Source: a virus. From it: a stretch of 20,631 nucleotides of DNA. The position numbers were made by a program, and so were the translations under genes. Below the pieces are notes generated by a model. The model saw nothing but the letters and a program-made list of their open reading frames with translations, was not told where the DNA came from and did no database searches. Of the stretch, positions 13,999-19,935 are shown piece by piece (the first letter of the stretch is position 1; every line of letters starts with the position of its first letter). The DNA lies in the IMG/VR virus record IMGVR_UViG_3300021406_000323, positions 1-20,631 of that record; one strand, 5' to 3'.

Positions 13999-14125
13999 AT
14001 GGAAAAATCGGTGCATGTGATCGCCTGCCAAATTGAGCGGATTGTTTTTCCTAGCAGCTTCCGCAAGACTCCGTGGGCTAATGCAGGAGCGCACCGACGC
14101 AGCACTGGCGAAGGAGAAGTTGTGA
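13999..14125 (+). pseudogene. Short gene with apparent frameshift before a repeated junction
   Basis: AGGAGG (13988-13993) gives a strong start at ATG 13999. That frame stays open through 14433, but its middle (residues about 15-40) is unlike a compact domain. The +1 frame ends ..ERTDAALAKEKL at TGA 14123-14125, closing exactly on the next GTG start, as the neighbours do. Dropping one T from the TTTTT run at 14045-14049 would join both into a 41-residue helical protein. The alternative is a single 144-residue protein 13999-14433. Confidence 0.4.
14102..14118 (+). repeat. Ribosome-site junction repeat, copy 1
   Basis: GCACTGGCGAAGGAGAA, identical over 17 bases to 14410-14426. It codes for the LAKE(K/N) C-terminus of the upstream frame and supplies AAGGAG for GTG 14122. 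Confidence 0.85.
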
Positions 14126-14433
14126 GTGATCAGAAAAGCAGCACGCATTCAATCAAGTGGCGTCGAGAGGAGCGGTGGGCCAATCTAAGCGTTAAGCGCA
14201 AGGACGGCGACAGGACGGCGAACTTACCCTACCACTATCCCTGCATGGCTGGATGTAAGGATGATCATGGGGGGCCGGGGATGCTTCATCACGGTTCTAC
14301 CGTCTTCGTGTATGTAGGCTGCACTTGTGGGTGGGAGCAATTGGTTGGAGATCATATCCATGAACCAGTAGAGGATGGACGATTCGCTTTCCTTAATCAT
14401 AAAATAGACGCACTGGCGAAGGAGAATCAGTGA
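14122..14433 (+). CDS. Hypothetical protein, possible zinc site, 103 residues
   Basis: GTG 14122 is supported by AAGGAG (14111-14116) inside the repeated junction and overlaps the stop of the preceding +1 frame (TTGTGAG). The protein begins VSDQKSSTHSIKWRREERW. It contains YPCMAGCKDDHGG and VGCTCGWEQ, two CxxxC/CxC knuckles with His (LHHG, HIHE) that could bind zinc, and ends ALAKENQ from the next repeat copy. Function unknown. It is in the same frame as ATG 13999, so a longer 144-residue form cannot be excluded. Confidence 0.6.
   Translation: MSDQKSSTHSIKWRREERWANLSVKRKDGDRTANLPYHYPCMAGCKDDHGGPGMLHHGSTVFVYVGCTCGWEQLVGDHIHEPVEDGRFAFLNHKIDALAKENQ
14410..14426 (+). repeat. Ribosome-site junction repeat, copy 2
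   Basis: GCACTGGCGAAGGAGAA, identical to copy 1, and CTGGCGAAGGAGAATCA (14413-14429) identical to copy 3. It ends the upstream gene in LAKEN and drives ATG 14433. Confidence 0.85.
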
Positions 14434-14534
14434 TGGGAGATTTTTGGAATGATCCAGGTTTTTGGCTGATGATTTGGGGATTTCTTATTATCGGCATTTC
14501 GCGGTGGCTGGCGAAGGAGAATCACCATGAGTGA
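14433..14534 (+). CDS. 33-residue single-helix membrane miniprotein
   Basis: ATG 14433 overlaps the upstream stop (TGATG) and lies 7 bp downstream of the repeated GAAGGAGAA. The peptide (MGDFWNDPGFWLMIWGFL.., ending LAKENHHE) is mostly one hydrophobic, Trp-rich helix about 17 residues long with a charged C-terminus, a typical small phage inner-membrane protein. It could be a holin-like or antiholin-like peptide, or an envelope modulator. The C-terminal LAKEN is contributed by the third junction repeat. It is below most gene-finder length limits. Confidence 0.65.
   Translation: MGDFWNDPGFWLMIWGFLIIGISRWLAKENHHE
14508..14524 (+). repeat. Ribosome-site junction repeat, copy 3
   Basis: CTGGCGAAGGAGAATCA, identical over 17 bases to 14413-14429. 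It supplies the ribosome site of ATG 14527 and the LAKEN end of the miniprotein. Confidence 0.85.
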
Positions 14535-15066
14535 GCCAACATGCCAACACTGCGGTAAAACCGAACGCCAACACCCCGGCATAGTAGTTGAGGGCCGCTA
14601 CGTCCCATTTTGCGATGCGGGTGAGCACACTAAATTCCTGCCGCAGCAAGCGGGGAGCGACAGCCCTAAGGTGCCGGATGATCTGCGGGAGCGCCATACG
14701 CTTTTAAAGGCTTGGACTGACGCGGGCAAACATCCCCGCACTGCTCACAATTCTTTCGAATTTGACAAAGAAATCGTGCGCCTCATCGAGCGCATCGCCT
14801 CCCTCGAAGCCGACAACACCAGGCTGCGCGAAGAGAATGAGCGACTGCAACGCGAGTTGAATCACGCCGTTTTTATGGACGATAAGCATAAGGCTGAAGC
14901 AAAGGCCGAAGTGGCACGTCTGAAGCAGCCAGTGGACCGCGCAATAGAACTCTTTGAAGATCTGCTCGACTGCCTAGACACGGAAGAATTCTCAGATACG
15001 CGCAAGGAAATCGAAGCATTGCAAGTTGAGTTCGCGGCCCGCTCTACCGGCAAGGGGGATCGGTGA
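14527..15066 (+). CDS. Coiled-coil protein with N-terminal zinc motif
   Basis: 179 residues; ATG 14527 sits just after AAGGAG of the third junction repeat. The N-terminus CQHCGKTERQHPG followed by FCDAGEH is a likely Cys/His zinc knuckle, common at the start of small phage proteins. Residues about 85-150 form a long coiled coil (IERIASLEADNTRLREENER, then further heptads), followed by an acidic helix (ELFEDLLDCLDTEEF). It may be a scaffold or adaptor; function unknown. The TGA overlaps a possible GTG micro-ORF. Confidence 0.7.
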   Translation: MSEPTCQHCGKTERQHPGIVVEGRYVPFCDAGEHTKFLPQQAGSDSPKVPDDLRERHTLLKAWTDAGKHPRTAHNSFEFDKEIVRLIERIASLEADNTRLREENERLQRELNHAVFMDDKHKAEAKAEVARLKQPVDRAIELFEDLLDCLDTEEFSDTRKEIEALQVEFAARSTGKGDR

Positions 15067-15137
15067 CCATCTGGGATTGTGAACTCGGCTGGTTTCCTGC
15101 GCTGCGTGTGTGGATCAAGCGAATTGTGGCACTTTAG
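15063..15137 (+). CDS. Possible 24-residue hydrophobic peptide at the convergence point
   Basis: GTG 15063 overlaps the preceding stop (GTGA) and follows AAGGGGG. The peptide (VTIWDCELGWFPALRVWIKR plus IVAL) is Trp-rich and amphipathic. Its last 23 bases overlap the 3' end of the oppositely oriented endolysin gene. It is the last possible gene of the rightward operon. The good ribosome site supports it; the tiny size argues for caution. Confidence 0.35.
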   Translation: MTIWDCELGWFPALRVWIKRIVAL

Positions 15138-15630
15138 AAGCCCTTGCTAACCAATCAGGCAGGGATGGGCCGCCTACAGCCGTGTAACGCGCTTTACGGG
15201 CTGCTACGAACGCAGGGATGAGCACACTTTCCGGCACGCTGTTGGCCGCTGTGATCGTATTCGGCCCCCATATTCCGTCCACCGTGGCGCCGCATGAGGT
15301 TTGCAGGAATCTCACCGCCCAGCCTTCACCCTGGTTCACGCTGGCATCCAGCACCATGGCGGCAATTTTGTTTGAATCCAGTTTGTCGAGCCAGACTCCC
15401 CAGAAGTTGCGCTTGTAGAAATCCTGAACTGCGGGACCACGTTGATCTTGAGGCAGCGCAAGAATCGCCGCGAAGTCCTCCGGCCAGTAAGCAGAGTTGA
15501 TACCCGCAAGGGCCTGAGCTGCCGGATCGCTTCTCGTAGGATCCGGGTTAGGCTCAAACACGGGCGCACCGTTTTCGAATGCCGCCTCATTCGGAAGCAA
15601 GAAGGAATAGCAGAGGTTGAAGTCGCTCAT
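15115..15630 (-). CDS. GH108-like endolysin (peptidoglycan hydrolase)
   Basis: 171 residues. The layout fits the glycosyl hydrolase 108 / zliS-type phage lysozymes plus the associated C-terminal peptidoglycan-binding segment: a helical N-terminus with a Glu near residue 15, GINSAYWP (43-50), RGPAVQDFYKRNFW (64-77), the conserved middle AAMVLDASVNQGEGWAVRFL (90-109), and VDGIWGPNT (117-125). The usual catalytic EGG is replaced by E15-A-A and the DPGG region is degenerate, so activity needs testing. No signal peptide is present, so release would need a holin. Its ATG overlaps the stop of the upstream hydrolase gene. It is the last gene of the leftward operon. Confidence 0.8.
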   Translation of the reverse strand: MSDFNLCYSFLLPNEAAFENGAPVFEPNPDPTRSDPAAQALAGINSAYWPEDFAAILALPQDQRGPAVQDFYKRNFWGVWLDKLDSNKIAAMVLDASVNQGEGWAVRFLQTSCGATVDGIWGPNTITAANSVPESVLIPAFVAARKARYTAVGGPSLPDWLARASKVPQFA

Positions 15631-16106
15631 TTCGGCACCGCCGTTTGTAGGTATTGTTTGCCGATAAAGACCGGCGAGAAATGCAGGATGTCGGGCGTCA
15701 CGCGAAAGTCGTAAGCCTGTAAAACGTTCAACGATTGAATTCCAGCCACTGTCATCACATCGAAGACGAACTGCGAGCAGATAACCCGGCCTTTCGATGT
15801 CAGGTTGTGGTGGAAGAGCAAGCCGACGATATCGGTGTAGTTGTAGGAATAGCCGATGCAGGAATGCGCGTACTTCATAGCCTGCGCGTACTTTTCGTCA
15901 TTAAGAGGCAACGCGTAGCGTCTCTCGAAAGTCGGCTTGCAGTAATTGGCCGGCCGGATCTGGACGCCCGAGCCTGCGTGCGCCCCTAAAAAAGAGCCAT
16001 CCGGCAGCTCTATCTCGGTATGCGAAAACTCCGAGAAAGTAACAAACCGGATGGCTGCGGAGACGGCATCAGACTCCGTGATAAAGCGAATCTTGAGGTC
16101 AGGCAT
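15627..16106 (-). CDS. Permuted NlpC/P60 (YiiX/DUF830-like) papain-fold hydrolase
   Basis: 159 residues. His29 in EFSHTEIELPDG near the N-terminus and Cys110 in GRVICSQFVFDVM near the C-terminus give the circularly permuted order of the YiiX/DUF830 branch of NlpC/P60 proteins, with GYSYNYTDIVG (85-95) between them. These enzymes hydrolyse amide, thioester or lipid ester bonds; cell-wall cleavage is plausible beside an endolysin, but a lipid or acyl substrate is equally possible. No signal peptide is seen. The gene begins 2 bp after the preceding stop and its own stop overlaps the endolysin start. Confidence 0.8.
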   Translation of the reverse strand: MPDLKIRFITESDAVSAAIRFVTFSEFSHTEIELPDGSFLGAHAGSGVQIRPANYCKPTFERRYALPLNDEKYAQAMKYAHSCIGYSYNYTDIVGLLFHHNLTSKGRVICSQFVFDVMTVAGIQSLNVLQAYDFRVTPDILHFSPVFIGKQYLQTAVPK

Positions 16107-16108
16107 GA

Positions 16109-16498
16109 CTATGCAATCGGCGTTACGGGTTGATAGTTGGCTGCCGAAAATCCAGATTCCGCCTGAATGTAAGCTGCTGTTCCCGCCTCGGCTGCGGTGA
16201 TGTATCCGTCAATCTGTGTCAACGTTGCGGCAGGCAATCCTGGTTGAGCCTTGAGCGTAGTCAGGATGCCGATACTGCTGGCGAACAAAGCCATCGTTTC
16301 GGTCTGCACAGACGGCTTAGTACTGATGAGATTCACCAGCGATTGCGAATCGGTTTCAAGCCCTGCGACCAATGGCTCAAAAGCAGCGAACGGCGTAGCT
16401 AGGAGAGCGACATTACCAGCCATCTCAAGCGCGGGCAGGATAGCCTTGAATTTCGTCCAGAATCCCGTAGCGGGCGCTGGTGTGGGGGTTGTGCTCAT
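16109..16498 (-). CDS. Hypothetical protein with hydrophobic helices
   Basis: 129 residues; ATG 16498 overlaps the upstream lipoprotein stop (ATGA), with GGGAG 8 bp before. After a Pro/Thr lead (STTPTPAPATG) comes a hydrophobic stretch (about 19-47: LPALEMAGNVALLATPFAAF), then alternating helices with ITAAEAGTAAYIQAESGF. It may be membrane-associated, perhaps a holin-class helper, but the hydrophobic part is only weakly membrane-like. The longer open frame to 16867 overlaps the lipoprotein gene and is a shadow. Confidence 0.7.
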   Translation of the reverse strand: MSTTPTPAPATGFWTKFKAILPALEMAGNVALLATPFAAFEPLVAGLETDSQSLVNLISTKPSVQTETMALFASSIGILTTLKAQPGLPAATLTQIDGYITAAEAGTAAYIQAESGFSAANYQPVTPIA

Positions 16499-16938
16499 TT
16501 CGTCGCTCCCGGCAGCGGAAGGGCTGCCTGCTGGCTCTGGACCGTGTTGACTGCTGCCTGAGCTTTGGCTTCCAAATTTGCCGTTGTCGTCGGGTCTGCT
16601 GCCGATACCCCACTGCTGAATAGCGCGTGATATTCCAGATAGACTGACTCCGCTGCGTTCAGGCTCACTCCGAACGTGTTGAACGCCTGCTTCACTGCCG
16701 GGGTCAGCGTCAGCGTTCCCGCTGCCGACTGTTGCTGAATCGACGTGTAGAAGGCGCGCGCTCCAGACAATATGCTCCCCATCTGTTGATCGGCCGCATT
16801 CTGGTAGCCGGGAGCCAGTTGCGCTGGAGTCGTCGTGGTTGGAGTGCAGCCCACCGCTGAGAAGCACGTCAGGAGAAATACTGCCCAGAACACTCCCGAT
16901 GCTAAATACAGGGCCGCTAGTTTCAGTTTGCGCTTCAT
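16495..16938 (-). CDS. Phage lipoprotein in the late operon
   Basis: 147 residues. A basic start (MKRKLK), a hydrophobic signal (LAALYLASGVFWAVFLL) and SAVGC31 form a lipoprotein signal peptide with a slightly unusual lipobox (AVG-C). The mature part opens with TPTTTTPAQ and is otherwise helical, rich in Ala, Gln and Ser (NAADQQMGSILSGARAF). It may be an outer-membrane-side lysis (o-spanin-like) or envelope protein, though longer and less Pro-rich than most o-spanins. AAGGAG before the ATG gives strong translation. Confidence 0.75.
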   Translation of the reverse strand: MKRKLKLAALYLASGVFWAVFLLTCFSAVGCTPTTTTPAQLAPGYQNAADQQMGSILSGARAFYTSIQQQSAAGTLTLTPAVKQAFNTFGVSLNAAESVYLEYHALFSSGVSAADPTTTANLEAKAQAAVNTVQSQQAALPLPGATK

Positions 16939-17292
16939 TTATGCTCCTTGCTTGGGAACTGCTGCCGGTTCTACCGGCGTCGTAGGGACCGCTGGGGGAT
17001 CAAGGGCGGTACTCGCCGATGCCTCTTGTTTGGTTGAAGAATCCGTAGTGGTGGTAATGGTGGAACTTGAAGCTTCATGCCTTGCTCGTGCTGCCGGGAC
17101 TGCAGTCTGAAACGCATTCCGAAACCATGACCACCAGTCCTGTGCATTTCGAGGAATCAATTCCGGCCATGTACAAACAAAAGCAATAGCGAGGGCTCCG
17201 ATAAAGATAATCCATTCAGGAAGATTATTCGTAATCGCATTGGCGACTCCGATTCGGAGAGCTTCCCACGCGGGGTGATCGATCATGATCAT
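16939..17292 (-). CDS. Single-pass membrane protein with Thr/Pro-rich tail
   Basis: 117 residues. One membrane helix (about 24-42: PEWIIFIGALAIAFVCTWPE) is followed by a Trp-rich segment (DWWSWFRNAF) and a 50-residue Ser/Thr/Pro/Ala tail. The ATG overlaps the previous stop and GGAGAG lies upstream; a second ATG at 17286 is possible. It is one of several candidates for a holin or spanin partner because it immediately precedes the lipoprotein gene, but it shows no family signature I can name. Confidence 0.65.
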   Translation of the reverse strand: MIMIDHPAWEALRIGVANAITNNLPEWIIFIGALAIAFVCTWPELIPRNAQDWWSWFRNAFQTAVPAARARHEASSSTITTTTDSSTKQEASASTALDPPAVPTTPVEPAAVPKQGA

Positions 17293-17492
17293 TGACTCGC
17301 TCTCCCAAACTCCATGTATCGTTGCCGAGCCTTTTCAAGCGCATCGGTCGGATCATAATTGACATAAAAATTCCAGCCATTCGCTTCGAGATAGCAGCAA
17401 GCCAGATACGTGTCAATATCCATTGATCCGTGCTTAGAACCTTCCAATGTGACCTCTACATCCTGCAACCTTGGCAGCGGGATATGATGCAT
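17289..17492 (-). CDS. Hypothetical protein, 67 residues
   Basis: ATG 17492 follows GAAGGTGG. The protein reads MHHIPLPRLQDVEVTLEGSK, then DIDTYLACCYLEANGWNFYV and YDPTDALEKARQRYMEFG, a compact alpha/beta miniprotein without membrane helix. It begins a new overlapping run after the 66-bp gap 17493-17558, the longest clear gap in the leftward operon. In that gap a CATAAT (5/6 of a -10) can be seen, but no convincing -35 box. Function unknown. Confidence 0.65.
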   Translation of the reverse strand: MHHIPLPRLQDVEVTLEGSKHGSMDIDTYLACCYLEANGWNFYVNYDPTDALEKARQRYMEFGRASQ

Positions 17493-17558
17493 CGACCACC
17501 TTCAGGTGTTGAAGTTGCCATTATGGTACATCCATCCAAGTGCTTAAATTCAACAAAA

Positions 17559-18170
17559 TTAACTCCCTGCCATCGAAATATTGCTGAAACACGCCACGCA
17601 CGTCCCGCCGGCGGGAGCCTGATCGATCTGAAGCTGGTTCACGATTTCGTTCGGAGCCCATCCAATATTCGCCGCAGGGAAGGTCATGCCGAACATGGTG
17701 ACTGTCTTTTTGGTGAAGTCGTAGGTCTTCAGGATCGAGAGCGGCGTGGCAGTCCAGGGCCGAAAAGGCGCCAGCTTAACCGGAGAAACGTGCCAGGTCC
17801 CGCTGATGTCCCCAACCCTTACCGTGCCGTCGAGTCCGATATCCATATCTCCGGGGTAGGTGAATCCGTCTGCGGTCGTGAGCCGGGTGTCGATCTCGAT
17901 CCATTGCCGGGCCGGCGAATCGTCCACCGTCACCAGCACATTGGTGGTCAACTGTGAGAATGGGATCGCAGGAGAAGCCACAACCCCTTTCGCCAGCGCC
18001 CCGGCGCCCGTGGCACCCGCTACGGCCGGCCCGGACACGAATAGCTCCACGCTGCCGTCCGCGTTTGCCTGCACGGCGTAGAACGTGGGCTCGGTAAGAT
18101 TGATGGCTGAGTTCCACACGGCGGTCCATGGCCCGAGAGCGGTGTAAGCGAATTGATAGGTGACGGTCAT
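17559..18170 (-). CDS. Hypothetical beta-rich virion-type protein
   Basis: 203 residues; ATG 18170 overlaps the previous stop. The sequence is rich in short beta strands and Gly/Ala/Thr (TVTYQFAYTALGPWTAVW, GSVELFVSGP, NVLVTVDDSPARQWIEID, GTVRVGDISGTWHV). It has a small Cys pair near the end (GTCVACFS). Composition fits a tail, baseplate or fibre-associated protein, and its position in the late operon agrees, but no family is recognised. The ribosome site is weak, suggesting coupled translation. Confidence 0.65.
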   Translation of the reverse strand: MTVTYQFAYTALGPWTAVWNSAINLTEPTFYAVQANADGSVELFVSGPAVAGATGAGALAKGVVASPAIPFSQLTTNVLVTVDDSPARQWIEIDTRLTTADGFTYPGDMDIGLDGTVRVGDISGTWHVSPVKLAPFRPWTATPLSILKTYDFTKKTVTMFGMTFPAANIGWAPNEIVNQLQIDQAPAGGTCVACFSNISMAGS

Positions 18171-18391
18171 TTGCGATTTCTTTCTTGCTCCACACCCGAA
18201 GCAGTTCCATCCGCAAATCCCAGGTCATGCGCTACTTCCACACGTTTATCCAGGATACTGTTCATGGCGTGCTTAACTTCACCCACTTCCCGCTGAACGC
18301 GAAGGACAACCAGAGCGACATAGGCGCTGATACCGGAAGGAATGATGATCTCGATGGCGTGTATCACTGCGACCGTAACAGTGTCAGTCAT
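18167..18391 (-). CDS. Small single-helix membrane protein with C-terminal charged helix
   Basis: 74 residues. One membrane helix (about 5-31: VTVAVIHAIEIIIPSGISAY..) precedes a basic turn (RVQREVGEVKHAMNSILDKR) and a Gly-containing tail (GFADGTASGVEQERNRK). Small phage proteins with one helix followed by a 'K(V)HxxVNS' type motif are frequent beside endolysins and are often holin-class candidates (family memory, not proven here). GAAGG precedes the ATG, which overlaps the upstream stop. Confidence 0.7.
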   Translation of the reverse strand: MTDTVTVAVIHAIEIIIPSGISAYVALVVLRVQREVGEVKHAMNSILDKRVEVAHDLGFADGTASGVEQERNRK

Positions 18392-18612
18392 AGTAGGCCT
18401 TCATGCCCGCCGGAATCTTGGTATCGCTTTATCAACTCATCAATCTGCTCATCGGTGTAGCTCGCAACGGGCCATCTTTTCTTCACCCACCGCCTCCAGA
18501 CTTCCCGCTGATGTGCTTTGGCATCTGCATCTAATTCTTCATCCGTTTTTTCATGCAACGGCTTCCTATCATCCCTTTTTGACGTTGGCGGGATAGGAGG
18601 CTTATCGGTCAT
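18388..18612 (-). CDS. Hypothetical charged protein, 74 residues
   Basis: ATG 18612 overlaps the previous stop (ATGA). The protein is short and highly charged: MTDKPPIPPTSKRDDRKPLH, a helix with DEELDADAKAHQREVWRRWV, then YTDEQIDELIKRYQ. No membrane segment or known domain. The open frame extends to 18765, but that part overlaps the gene at 18609-18788 and is arginine-rich, as a shadow would be. Confidence 0.65.
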   Translation of the reverse strand: MTDKPPIPPTSKRDDRKPLHEKTDEELDADAKAHQREVWRRWVKKRWPVASYTDEQIDELIKRYQDSGGHEGLL

Positions 18613-18788
18613 TGTGCCGGCTTGTGCGCGGTTGCGTCGGCCAGCGCTTTTTTGTAGCATTCTTCTCCGTAGGCGTTCATGTCTTCGGTAGCATAAAAAC
18701 CTTTGGGGGTTGAGATTGAAAGCGCGTTGGTCGGAGGGCACGGATGCTGCCCCGCGCCGCCGCAAGGAAACGGATTGGGAGAACTCAT
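18609..18788 (-). CDS. Small Cys-containing protein, 59 residues
   Basis: ATG 18788 overlaps the upstream stop (ATGA at 18788-18785) and has TGAGGTGA upstream. The protein (starts MSSPNPFPCGGAGQHPCPPT, ends ..LADATAHKPAQ) has four parts: a Pro/Gly/Cys-rich lead, a short strand (LSISTPKGFYA), an acidic helix (TEDMNAYGEECYKKAL) and a tail. Both flanking junctions use the 4-nt ATGA overlap, which is good evidence for a real gene. Function unknown. Confidence 0.65.
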   Translation of the reverse strand: MSSPNPFPCGGAGQHPCPPTNALSISTPKGFYATEDMNAYGEECYKKALADATAHKPAQ

Positions 18789-19297
18789 TTTGTCACCTCA
18801 TCAGGATGATAATCCGCGTGTGTTTGGGAATCCTGTAATATTGAGTGATTCTGCGACAAGAATAGCGCTTTCAGATTCGGCCCACAGCCTCTCAGGTTCA
18901 TAATCACAGTTAGAATTCCGAGAAAAAGAGTCGCTAAACCTAGCCACCTCTTAAATCTCTTCTCCGACTCTGTGACTTTTGCGGCTAGTGCGATTCTCTC
19001 TGCTGCCTGATCTTCTTCCTTCTGCTTCTCGGCCGTTTCATGATCCCTGACGAAATCCTCCAGTGTTCTTAACTTGGGATTGACTTCGTTGAGAATCTTG
19101 AAGATCATCTCGAAGCGTCCATTATCCTCGGCACGCGCAGTCTGAAGATATCCCGGAGGGCCGCCATTGGAGTTATAGAGGCGCTCCAGGCGCTTGTCCA
19201 TATTCGCCACTGCGGACTCCACGGGTTGTAATTGCCGGGTGATTTCAGCTACCACAAAATCCCTGCTTTCTCCCCCGCGTCGCCTCTCGACGGTCAC
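18785..19297 (-). CDS. Coiled-coil protein with C-terminal membrane helix
   Basis: 170 residues from GTG 19297, with GAGGTGGG upstream. Residues about 15-112 are helical and charged with a central YNSNGGPPGYL break. A membrane helix follows (about 118-135: WLGLATLFLGILTVIMNL), then a short polar end. This tail-anchored layout is common in phage lysis-cassette membrane proteins. The GTG is the first start after an unexplained short frame (19294-19365). Confidence 0.7.
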   Translation of the reverse strand: MTVERRRGGESRDFVVAEITRQLQPVESAVANMDKRLERLYNSNGGPPGYLQTARAEDNGRFEMIFKILNEVNPKLRTLEDFVRDHETAEKQKEEDQAAERIALAAKVTESEKRFKRWLGLATLFLGILTVIMNLRGCGPNLKALFLSQNHSILQDSQTHADYHPDEVTK

Positions 19298-19365
19298 TGG
19301 CCCACCTCAATTGGATTCGTCCACCGCCCCATGCGGTTCGGTCTATTACTGACCAGGACGTTGTC
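19294..19365 (-). other. Open frame without a start, possible +1 extension of the membrane peptide
   Basis: The 23 codons after TGA 19366-19364, read in the +1 frame, give DNVLVSNRPNRMGRWTNPIE plus VGQ and then TGA overlapping the GTG at 19297. The sequence looks coding and ends at a normal stop/start overlap. The only ATG inside would give a 12-residue peptide. It may be the real end of the upstream 36-residue protein, reached by a frameshift at CAG-TGA-C, or by a base error. Confidence 0.35.
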
Positions 19366-19474
19366 ACTGCAACGACTTCTGCATAATAAACACTACAATC
19401 GCAAAGAACGCCACAATCCCGCACCAGAACAGAATTAATAAAATTCGCCGCTCTCTGTCGTCTTTCCAGCTCAT
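19364..19474 (-). CDS. 36-residue single-helix membrane miniprotein
   Basis: ATG 19474 overlaps the stop of the secreted-protein gene (ATGA). The basic/acidic lead (MSWKDDRERR) is followed by about 20 hydrophobic residues (ILLILFWCGIVAFFAIVVFI) and a short QKSLQ end, a textbook small N-in membrane protein. Probably part of the lysis or injection membrane set; a short holin is possible. If the +1 extension at 19365-19294 is real, the protein would have about 59 residues with a soluble C-terminal tail. Confidence 0.65.
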   Translation of the reverse strand: MSWKDDRERRILLILFWCGIVAFFAIVVFIMQKSLQ

Positions 19475-19935
19475 TGCGGACCAGCCGGTCCCGTCGTCGC
19501 CATCGCCGGTCCCGCCGTCAATGTTGGGGGCGTTATTTGCGTAGCTTGGGGCATTTGAAAGGCCACAATTGCACTAACAGGGCCTGCCGCACCTCCTGAA
19601 GGGGTATCTGTCGCCGCGTAATAGACGAGCGTCCCGTAGGGTTCGGGATCTTGATAGGCCGTCGCTGTCAGACTTTTCAGGGGGAACGATGCGACCGTGT
19701 TGAAGGGACTGTTTCCGCCTGCAAGTTGTGCGGCGAGGGCAGCCGGGGAGCAGACAGCCGCCGTGCCGACGCACTTATAAAGCGTGATCGTATCTCCAAC
19801 AGTGCTTTTCGGGAAGCCGATCGGCACGCACGGGTTGGCGACCGAGCAGGTCTGCCCGTAAGCTCGCGCACAAATCAGCGCCATGATCGCTATGACGAAC
19901 AGAAAATAGACAACGGCTGAATTGAGTCTTTTCAT
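19471..19935 (-). CDS. Secreted Cys-containing protein with GPAGPQ end
   Basis: 154 residues; ATG 19935 follows AAGGAG and overlaps the previous stop. A Sec signal peptide is clear: MKRLNSAVVYFLFVIAIMAL, then ICARAYG before QTCS, with likely cleavage after AYG. The mature part starts with TCSVANPCVPIGFPK, holds YKCVGTAAVC, and has beta-type strands (TLVYYAATDTPSG, SAIVAFQMP). It ends TGPAGPQ, a collagen-like triplet end similar to the GPQGAQ that ends the upstream gene. The upstream open frame to 20154 overlaps the neighbouring gene and is a shadow. Likely an exported or virion-decorating protein. Confidence 0.7.
   Translation of the reverse strand: MKRLNSAVVYFLFVIAIMALICARAYGQTCSVANPCVPIGFPKSTVGDTITLYKCVGTAAVCSPAALAAQLAGGNSPFNTVASFPLKSLTATAYQDPEPYGTLVYYAATDTPSGGAAGPVSAIVAFQMPQATQITPPTLTAGPAMATTGPAGPQ

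Noticed and set aside
15138-15170. Search for a bidirectional terminator at the early/late convergence
   Set aside because: No GC-rich stem followed by a T run is visible on either strand near 15060-15170.
16499-16867. N-terminal extension of the gene at 16109-16498 up to 16867
   Set aside because: It overlaps the lipoprotein gene in another frame; ATG 16498 has its own ribosome site and ATGA overlap.
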